NCBI RefSeq assembly: GCF_001427875.1
Contig: NZ_LMHK01000001.1
Span: 746,871-810,870 of the forward strand
DNA: 64,000 nt
Reading direction: 5' to 3'
DNA from: Devosia sp. Root685
GTDB taxonomy: Bacteria; Pseudomonadota; Alphaproteobacteria; Rhizobiales; Devosiaceae
Shown here: positions 58,579 to 64,000 of the stretch, in pieces
Layout of the letters: every line of letters begins with the position of its first letter
How positions within the stretch are numbered: the first letter of the stretch is position 1
Notes under the pieces: generated by a model
Told to the model about the DNA's origin: nothing
What the model saw: the letters and a program-made list of their open reading frames with translations, nothing else
Databases searched by the model: none
Program-made: the position numbers and the translations under genes

Positions 58579-60921
58579 TTAGGTCTTGTCGGCCGTGGCC
58601 TTGGGCTTTTTGGGCTTGGGGAGGGCCTTGGGCTTGGCTGGGCGCGGGGGGACCGCGATCAGTTCGAGCTTGGCTTCCGAGCCCACGCCGACGACTGCGA
58701 CAGTGACGTTGCCGCCGTTGACGAGTTCGCCGAAAAGGACCTGATCGGCCAGCGGCTTCTTGACGTATTCCTGGATGACGCGGCCGAGGGGGCGCGCGCC
58801 CATGCGTTCGTCATAGCCGTGTTCGGCCAGCCAATCGGCGGCTTCCGGGGTCAGGTTGATCGTGACGCCGCGTTCGGCCAACTGGCCTTCGAGCTGCAGC
58901 ACGAACTTTTCGACGACGCGGCGCACCACTTCGCGCGGCAGCGGCGCGAAGGAGATGATGGCGTCGAGACGGTTGCGGAACTCGGGCGTGAAGGTGCGGT
59001 TGATCGCCTCTTCGTCGTCTCCCTGCTCGCGCTTGCGGCCAAAACCGATGGGCGAGCGGGCGAGTTCGGATGCACCGACATTGGACGTCATGATCAGGAT
59101 CACATTGCGGAAGTCGACTGCCTTGCCGTTGTGGTCCGTGAGCTTGCCGTGGTCCATGACCTGCAACAGGATGTTGTAGAGGTCGGGGTGGGCCTTTTCG
59201 ATTTCATCGAGCAGCACGACGCAGTGGGGGTGCTGATCGACGCCGTCGGTGAGAAGGCCACCCTGGTCAAAGCCGACATAGCCCGGAGGTGCACCGATCA
59301 GACGGCTGATCGTGTGGCGTTCCATATATTCGGACATGTCGAAGCGCAGCAGTTCGACGCCGAGGGTATCGGCCAACTGCTTGGCCACTTCGGTCTTACC
59401 CACGCCGGTCGGGCCGGTGAAGAGGTAGGAGCCGATGGGCTTTTCCGGTTCGCGCAGGCCCGCACGGGCGAGCTTGATGGCCGAAGAAAGCGCCGTGATC
59501 GCCTGATCCTGACCGAAGACGACCGTCTTGAGGCTCTGTTCAAGGCTCGAGAGCAGTTCGGCATCGGACTTCGACACCGACTTGGGCGGGATGCGGGCGA
59601 TGGTCGCGACCGTCGCTTCGATGTCTTCCACGTCGATGATCTTCTTGCGCTGGTCTTCAGGCAAGAGCATCTGGCCGGCGCCGGTTTCATCGATCACGTC
59701 GATGGCCTTGTCGGGGAGCTTACGATCGTTGATGTAGCGCGCGCTCAGTTCCACGGCAGCCTTGAGGGCTTCGTCCGTGTACTTGATCTTGTGGAATTCC
59801 TCGAAGTAAGGGCGCAGACCCTTCACGATTTCGATGGCATCGGGAACGGTCGGCTCGTTGACGTCGATTTTCTGGAAGCGACGGACGAGAGCACGGTCCT
59901 TTTCGAAGAACTGGCGATATTCCTTGTAGGTGGTCGAGCCGATGCAACGGATCGCCCCGGAAGCCAGAGCGGGCTTGAGGAGGTTCGAGGCATCGAGCGC
60001 ACCGCCGGAGGTGGCGCCAGCGCCGATCATGGTGTGGATTTCGTCGATGAAGAGTACCGCATTGGGCATCTTCTCAAGTTCTTTCATCACCGACTTCAGG
60101 CGCTCTTCGAAATCGCCGCGATAGCGCGTGCCGGCGAGAAGCGAGCCCATGTCGAGGGCGTAGATGACCGCTTCCTTGAGCACTTCGGGCACGTCGCCTT
60201 CGATGATCTTGCGGGCAAGGCCCTCGGCGATGGCGGTCTTGCCGACGCCGGCGTCACCCACATAAAGCGGGTTGTTCTTGGAGCGGCGGCAGAGCACCTG
60301 AATGGTGCGGCGCAGTTCGCTGTCGCGACCGATCAGCGGATCGATCTTACCAGCGCGGGCCTTCTCATTGAGGTTGACGCAGAAATCGGCCAAAGCCGAG
60401 CTCTTCTTGCCTTCGGCGCCGCCACCTTCGCCATTGCCTTCACCTTCTTCGGTGCCGCGGACCTTGCGGTCTTCGGCGGGGCCGGATTTGGTGATGCCAT
60501 GGGAGATGAAATTGACGGCGTCGAGCCGGCTCATGTCCTGCTGTTCGAGGAAATAGGCGGCATGGCTCTCGCGCTCGGCGAAAATCGCGACGAGCACGTT
60601 GGCGCCGGTCACTTCCTCGCGGCCGGATGATTGGACGTGGATAACGGCGCGCTGGATGACGCGCTGGAACGCGGCGGTTGGGCGCGCATCCTGGCCGTTC
60701 TGGACGACGAGGCTGTCCAGTTCCTCATTGATGAAGTCTTCAAGGTCGCTCTTGAGCGCGTCGACATCGACATCGCAGCCATTGAGCACGGCGATCGTTT
60801 CGCGGTCGTCGGTCAGGGCCAGCAAGAGGTGCTCAAGCGTGGCGAACTCATGGTTCCGCTCGCGCGCCAGGTTCATCGCCTGATGCAGAGCCTTTTCGAG
60901 TCCGCGAGAGAATGAGGGCAT
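58579..60921 (-). CDS. clpA: ATP-dependent Clp protease ATPase subunit ClpA
   Basis: Double-AAA+ unfoldase partner of ClpP. The 780 residues show the two N-terminal Clp_N repeats, the first Walker A GDAGVGKTAIAEGLA, Walker B VLFIDEIHTM, and the second Walker A GPTGVGKTEVAKQL with VVLLDEIEKAHPD. The absence of a long middle coiled coil separates it from ClpB. A Gly/Glu-rich linker (EEGEGNGEGGGAEG) after the N-domain and a Lys/Pro-rich tail are normal for the order. clpS lies 9 bases upstream, as usual. Confidence 0.97.
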   Translation of the reverse strand: MPSFSRGLEKALHQAMNLARERNHEFATLEHLLLALTDDRETIAVLNGCDVDVDALKSDLEDFINEELDSLVVQNGQDARPTAAFQRVIQRAVIHVQSSGREEVTGANVLVAIFAERESHAAYFLEQQDMSRLDAVNFISHGITKSGPAEDRKVRGTEEGEGNGEGGGAEGKKSSALADFCVNLNEKARAGKIDPLIGRDSELRRTIQVLCRRSKNNPLYVGDAGVGKTAIAEGLARKIIEGDVPEVLKEAVIYALDMGSLLAGTRYRGDFEERLKSVMKELEKMPNAVLFIDEIHTMIGAGATSGGALDASNLLKPALASGAIRCIGSTTYKEYRQFFEKDRALVRRFQKIDVNEPTVPDAIEIVKGLRPYFEEFHKIKYTDEALKAAVELSARYINDRKLPDKAIDVIDETGAGQMLLPEDQRKKIIDVEDIEATVATIARIPPKSVSKSDAELLSSLEQSLKTVVFGQDQAITALSSAIKLARAGLREPEKPIGSYLFTGPTGVGKTEVAKQLADTLGVELLRFDMSEYMERHTISRLIGAPPGYVGFDQGGLLTDGVDQHPHCVVLLDEIEKAHPDLYNILLQVMDHGKLTDHNGKAVDFRNVILIMTSNVGASELARSPIGFGRKREQGDDEEAINRTFTPEFRNRLDAIISFAPLPREVVRRVVEKFVLQLEGQLAERGVTINLTPEAADWLAEHGYDERMGARPLGRVIQEYVKKPLADQVLFGELVNGGNVTVAVVGVGSEAKLELIAVPPRPAKPKALPKPKKPKATADKT

Positions 60922-60930
60922 CTGATGTTC

Positions 60931-61356
60931 CTATTGCTTTTCCATCACGCATTGCAGCGGATGCTGGTTCTTGCGTGCCGTATCCATAACGCGGGTCACC
61001 TTGGTCTCGGCGACCTCGTAAGGATATACGCCGCACTCACCGACCCCCTTCTGGTGAACGTGCAGCATGATCTGCATGGCGTCTTCACGTGATTTGTTGA
61101 AGACGTCCTGCAAGACCAGAACGACGAATTCCATCGGCGTGTAGTCGTCGTTTAGCAGCATAACCCGATAGAGGTTCGGCCGCTTGGTCTTGGGACGCGT
61201 CTTGGTGACGGTCCCGGTCTCGAAGCTGTTTCCGCCGTCTCCCTTGCGATCGCCATCATCATCCTTCGGCCCGGCCACAGGCTTTCCGAGGGGCTTCTCG
61301 AAGCCTTTTACGGGACGGGCAGACGGAGAGTGGATGGTGGATCGTGTCATATTCAT
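60931..61356 (-). CDS. clpS: ClpS adaptor protein
   Basis: Presents N-end-rule substrates to ClpA. The C-terminal 90 residues hold the ClpS core: [26 protein letters not shown], then [24 protein letters not shown]; the Asp/Asn pocket (LNDDYTP) and the VHQ segment are the amino-acid-binding site. The first 50 residues are a Lys/Gly/Asp-rich linker, longer than in E. coli ClpS. Start uncertain between ATG 61356 and 61350; neither has a strong ribosome-binding site. Confidence 0.94.
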   Translation of the reverse strand: MNMTRSTIHSPSARPVKGFEKPLGKPVAGPKDDDGDRKGDGGNSFETGTVTKTRPKTKRPNLYRVMLLNDDYTPMEFVVLVLQDVFNKSREDAMQIMLHVHQKGVGECGVYPYEVAETKVTRVMDTARKNQHPLQCVMEKQ

Positions 61357-61680
61357 AGCGGCATTTCTGGGAGGAACCGAAGCAGCTCTTCGGACCCATT
61401 ATGTAGGCAAAAAGGGGCCCGTGTTAAGGGGCACATGATCCCGAAAAGTTGAGCGCCATTATCCGGGCTTCGCCAACACCTTGCCGCAAGCCCAAAGGAC
61501 AAGGCCGGACGTGACCGGATTGCGACTCCGAGAGAGAAATCGATGGCATTTTACGGAATGGTAACGGGGTGGGCTTATTTTGCATCAATGGCATGGATCG
61601 GGCGGGGGCCTCGATCTGCGGGCCGTGTTTCAGTTGCGTACGGGCGTTGTTTGCCCGGTGAGTAAAGTTGGAGTTTCGGG
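61357..61680. other. Intergenic region, clpS/dacA divergent
   Basis: 324 bases between the divergent clpS and carboxypeptidase genes. It must contain both promoters. No small gene, terminator or repeat was recognised. Confidence 0.5.
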
Positions 61681-63264
61681 TTGACCTTCCAGGCCATGAC
61701 CCCTTGGCGCGTTTCGTTTGTCCGCGCCATCGCCGCGATTGCCCTTGTGCTGGGCCTTTCCCTGCACCTTGCGGCCCCGGCGCACGCCATCGAAAACCTC
61801 AGGAAATATGCCGGCATCGTGGTCGACGCGAAGTCGGGCGAGGTCCTCTATGAGGAAGCGGGCGACCAAAAGCGCTATCCCGCATCTGTCGCCAAGGTGA
61901 TGACGCTCTATGTGCTCTTCCAGGAATTGAGCGCGGGCAATCTCAGCCTTTCCACCAAGATGACGGTTTCCAAGCACGCCGCCTCCGCCGTGCCGACCAA
62001 GCTTGGCCTTCGCGCCGGATCGACCATTTCGGTTGAGGATGCGATCAAATCGCTGGTGACGCTTTCGGCCAATGACATGGCCCGCGTGATCGCCGAGCAC
62101 ATCTCGGGTACCGAGAGCAAATTTGCCGAGCGCATGACGGCCACGGCACGCGCCATGGGCATGCGCAACACCACCTATCGCAATGCTTCGGGCCTGCCCG
62201 ATGGCGGCCAGGTGACGACGGTGCGCGACCAGGCGATCCTCGGCATCGCGATCTACCAGCATTTTCCCAACTATTACGAATTCTTCCAGACCACGGCCTT
62301 CCGCTACGGCGGCAAGACCTATGGCAACCACAACCGCGTGCTCGGCTATATGGGTGCCGTCGATGGCATCAAGACCGGCTATATCAATGCTGCCGGCTCG
62401 AACCTGCTTACGGCCGCCCGCAAGGATAACCGCCACATCGTCATCGTCGCTTTCGGCTTCAACTCGGCTGGCGCGCGCGACGAGAAGGTGCGTCAGCTGG
62501 TTGCCAACTATTTGCCCAAGGGGCGCCGCGGCGACTATCTGCAGACCGCCATGGTTCCGCAGCCGGGCCGCCAGGGCAATTCGAATGTGCAGGTTGCCGT
62601 GGCTCAGCCCGTACAGCCGGTATTCGTGATGCCGATGCCCCTGCCCGGCTTCCGCCTTGCCGAACTGGCTGCTGCGCAGAATGGCGCGCCGCAGGTCGTC
62701 GTGGCTTCGGCAGCACCGGTTCCGGTTGCTGTGCCCACCGATCTCGGCCTTCAGCCGGCCGTGCAGGCTGCCGCCGTTCTTGCTGCACCGACGCAGGCGC
62801 CGACCCCGGCTTATCCCAGCCAGGACATTATCGGCGCCTGGCTGAGCGATACTTATAATCTCGGCGCGCCGCCGGCTGCGCTTGGCTCGACCCGCGCTTC
62901 GGCGCCGCTGGAGCCGCCGGGCAATGTCGGTTCGGGCGCGGCGCCTGCTCCCATTCCTCCGGCCGAACAGCCTATCGATCTCATGACCAGCGGCACCGTC
63001 GATACGGCCGGCCTGTCGGCTGGTGCGTGGATCGTGCAGATCGGCGCTGGTCCTTCGGAAGACAGCGCTCGATCCATGCTGTCGGACGCTGCCGGCAAGG
63101 TCGGTGGGCTCGGTGATTTCCGCTCCTATGTCGAGCGCTTCGAAAAGAATGGCCAGGTTTTCTATCGTGCCCGCTTCGTCGGTTTTGGCGACCGGGACGG
63201 CGCGACGGCCATGTGCAACCGCCTCAAGGACGCCAATATGGCGTGTCTGGCGATGCAGGGCTGA
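61681..63264 (+). CDS. D-alanyl-D-alanine carboxypeptidase with C-terminal SPOR domain
   Basis: A 527-residue penicillin-binding protein of the PBP5 type. A signal peptide (about residues 1-36, ending APAHA) is followed by the active-site motifs SVAK (Ser69, Lys72), SAN (129-131) and KTG (231-233). A Pro/Ala/Val-rich linker (about 290-440) leads to a SPOR domain (WIVQIGAGPSEDSARSMLSDA to AMCNRLKDANMACLAMQG) that targets septal glycan. The TTG at 61681 is chosen because GGAG stands seven bases before it; the ATG at 61696 has no such site. Combines wall trimming with septum targeting in one protein. Confidence 0.9.
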   Translation: MTFQAMTPWRVSFVRAIAAIALVLGLSLHLAAPAHAIENLRKYAGIVVDAKSGEVLYEEAGDQKRYPASVAKVMTLYVLFQELSAGNLSLSTKMTVSKHAASAVPTKLGLRAGSTISVEDAIKSLVTLSANDMARVIAEHISGTESKFAERMTATARAMGMRNTTYRNASGLPDGGQVTTVRDQAILGIAIYQHFPNYYEFFQTTAFRYGGKTYGNHNRVLGYMGAVDGIKTGYINAAGSNLLTAARKDNRHIVIVAFGFNSAGARDEKVRQLVANYLPKGRRGDYLQTAMVPQPGRQGNSNVQVAVAQPVQPVFVMPMPLPGFRLAELAAAQNGAPQVVVASAAPVPVAVPTDLGLQPAVQAAAVLAAPTQAPTPAYPSQDIIGAWLSDTYNLGAPPAALGSTRASAPLEPPGNVGSGAAPAPIPPAEQPIDLMTSGTVDTAGLSAGAWIVQIGAGPSEDSARSMLSDAAGKVGGLGDFRSYVERFEKNGQVFYRARFVGFGDRDGATAMCNRLKDANMACLAMQG

Positions 63265-63349
63265 TGCCCTGAAAGAAGAGTGAAGTGGCGGGCCTGTCGC
63301 CTGCCGCCTCTTGTGTAAGCAGTTTGGTGCCTGTGTTTGGAGTAGCCCA

Positions 63350-63622
63350 ATGAGCGAACGCAATTCCCTGGTGGAACTGGCCAATTTTATCGGCCGCTCC
63401 CCCCTCGCCTCGCCTGACATGAGCGCGCGCAACAAAGCGCTGTCGGGCATGACGGAACGCCTGTTGCCCAAGCAGCGGCGCTCGGTGGGCGATCTGATGA
63501 ATGTTGTGCTGACCCTGTCGGCCCGCACGCGGCGGATGGTGCAGGAACCGGTGCATATAGACCTCGACGTGTTTGCCCCGGGTGGCAAGCGCGCGCTGGT
63601 GATGCGGCTGGGTGAGAAATAA
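63350..63622 (+). CDS. Small hypothetical protein
   Basis: A 90-residue soluble protein (MSERNSLVELANFIGRSPLA at the start, HIDLDVFAPGGKRALVMRLG near the end). A GGAG site eight bases before the ATG supports the start. It follows the carboxypeptidase by 85 bases on the same strand and ends at a terminator, so the two may be one transcript. I recognise no domain. Confidence 0.7.
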   Translation: MSERNSLVELANFIGRSPLASPDMSARNKALSGMTERLLPKQRRSVGDLMNVVLTLSARTRRMVQEPVHIDLDVFAPGGKRALVMRLGEK

Positions 63623-63648
63623 AAAAGGGCGCTATTGGCGCCCTTTTT
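63622..63648 (+). terminator. Rho-independent terminator
   Basis: AAAAAGGGCGC pairs with GCGCCCTTTTT, overlapping the stop codon of the 90-codon gene; T-run follows. Confidence 0.8.
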
Positions 63649-63683
63649 CTTGATCGGTACCTTTAGGGCTTCCGTGGCTCCCG

Positions 63684-63732
63684 CTCCACCCCCTCCCATC
63701 CTCCCCCATCAAGGGGGAGGTGTCGCATCGAG
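63684..63732. repeat. Palindromic repeat, family C
   Basis: CCTCCCCCATCAAGGGGGAGG followed by TGTCGCATCGAG, closely like the copy at 46246-46293. Between the convergent small gene and MATE gene. Confidence 0.65.
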
Positions 63733-63747
63733 TTTGCCTCGTGCCCC

Positions 63748-64000
63748 TCAGACAAGCGCGACGATCTTCTTTTTCTTCCAGACGAACTGGTACCAGGCGG
63801 CTTGCAGGAACATCATGCAGGTGAAGCTGGCGGCGTAGGCGATCCAGATGCCGGTAAGGCCCAGGCTGGTCTGGCTGAGCAGAATTGCGCCAGGCAGTTC
63901 GATGAGCAAGATGCAGGCGAGCGACAGGAGCATCGGGGCATAGACCGTGCCGCTGGCGCGCATGATGCCGGAGAAAACCACGCTCCAGCCGAAGCACAGG
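63748..64000 (-). CDS. MATE-family efflux transporter, C-terminal fragment
   Basis: Only the last 83 or so residues are in the window; the gene continues off the right edge. They hold the final hydrophobic helices (VFSGIMRASGTVYAPMLLSLA and LGLTGIWIAYAASFTCMMFLQ) and the basic tail WKKKKIVALV, which fits the C-terminus of multidrug and toxin extrusion proteins, Na+- or H+-coupled inner-membrane exporters. Confidence 0.75.
   Translation of the reverse strand, partial: LCFGWSVVFSGIMRASGTVYAPMLLSLACILLIELPGAILLSQTSLGLTGIWIAYAASFTCMMFLQAAWYQFVWKKKKIVALV

Noticed and set aside
58579-60921. Assignment as clpB
   Set aside because: No long middle coiled-coil domain, and clpS is immediately upstream, so it is clpA.
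61630-63699. 689-codon open frame on the minus strand
   Set aside because: It is the antisense shadow of the SPOR carboxypeptidase and the 90-codon gene; its translation is Arg/His-rich without any domain, while the plus strand has clear PBP motifs.

Overview
The window is a chromosomal segment of a high-GC alphaproteobacterium of the Hyphomicrobiales (Rhizobiales). Devosia or a close relative is the best guess. The reasons are the lon-hupB and clpX-clpP neighbourhoods, the glnB-glnA pair, the rlpA-dacC-tmk-holB-metG-tatD-metallohydrolase run, tpiA-secG-pyrG beside ppiD and the trp genes, moaC-moeA, clpS-clpA, and the protein sequences themselves. No phage, integrase, transposase, rRNA or CRISPR was seen. 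One tRNA (Leu, anticodon UAG) is present.

Layout. 0-3.5 kb: start of hupB, two tandem TetA-like efflux genes and a divergent TetR with three tet-operator-like sites. 3.6-10.1 kb: proteolysis genes lon, clpX and clpP, with an arginase between lon and clpX. 10.2-16.5 kb: accessory stretch with a YciI-like protein, a cytochrome P450, NAD(P)HX repair (nnr), an adenosine-deaminase-like hydrolase and a divergent, unusually large MerR regulator. 16.6-20.8 kb: glnA-glnB with a probable sigma-54 promoter, a SnoaL-like protein, tRNA-Leu and trigger factor. 20.9-26.9 kb: membrane diguanylate cyclase, ABC-F ATPase with a possible leader peptide, a small secreted protein, and parE. 27-34.5 kb: minus-strand cell-wall, replication and tRNA-charging cluster (rlpA, dacC, tmk, holB, metG, tatD, MBL hydrolase) with overlapping or near-overlapping genes. 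34.9-40.7 kb: small unknown protein, rnk-like factor, DUF1643, folD, greA-like factor, AMP nucleosidase, aquaporin. 40.8-49.9 kb: eno, pyrG, secG and tpiA with an accessory block (epimerase, rhodanese/FtrA, MHS transporter, DUF4169) between eno and pyrG. 50-57.6 kb: ppiD, then trpE, trpG, trpD, trpC, moaC and moeA, the last five overlapping by 4 bp at each junction. 57.8-64 kb: PPOX flavoprotein, clpS-clpA, a SPOR-domain D,D-carboxypeptidase, a small protein, and the 3' part of a MATE transporter.

How the genes work together. Protein quality control is heavily represented (Lon, ClpXP, ClpAP with its adaptor ClpS, trigger factor, PpiD); lon and clpP carry probable heat-shock (RpoH) promoters. 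Other groups are nitrogen assimilation (GlnB/GlnA), septal and wall remodelling (RlpA and two PBP5-type carboxypeptidases), tryptophan and molybdopterin synthesis, and antibiotic-type export (TetA-like pumps, ABC-F, MATE).

Most distinctive signals: (1) the tet-like module, with three operator-like palindromes at exactly 19-bp pitch and a TetR that keeps the DNA-reading helix but has lost some classical Mg-tetracycline ligands; (2) a MerR fused to DUF3471-like and DUF3887-like domains, divergent from an adenosine-deaminase-like enzyme; (3) a family of intergenic palindromes whose arms change sequence but keep pairing; (4) several candidate non-coding elements: the 12.1-kb inverted repeat, the terminator upstream of the greA-like gene, and the leader ORF before the ABC-F gene. 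All function assignments come from reading motifs; no database search was run.
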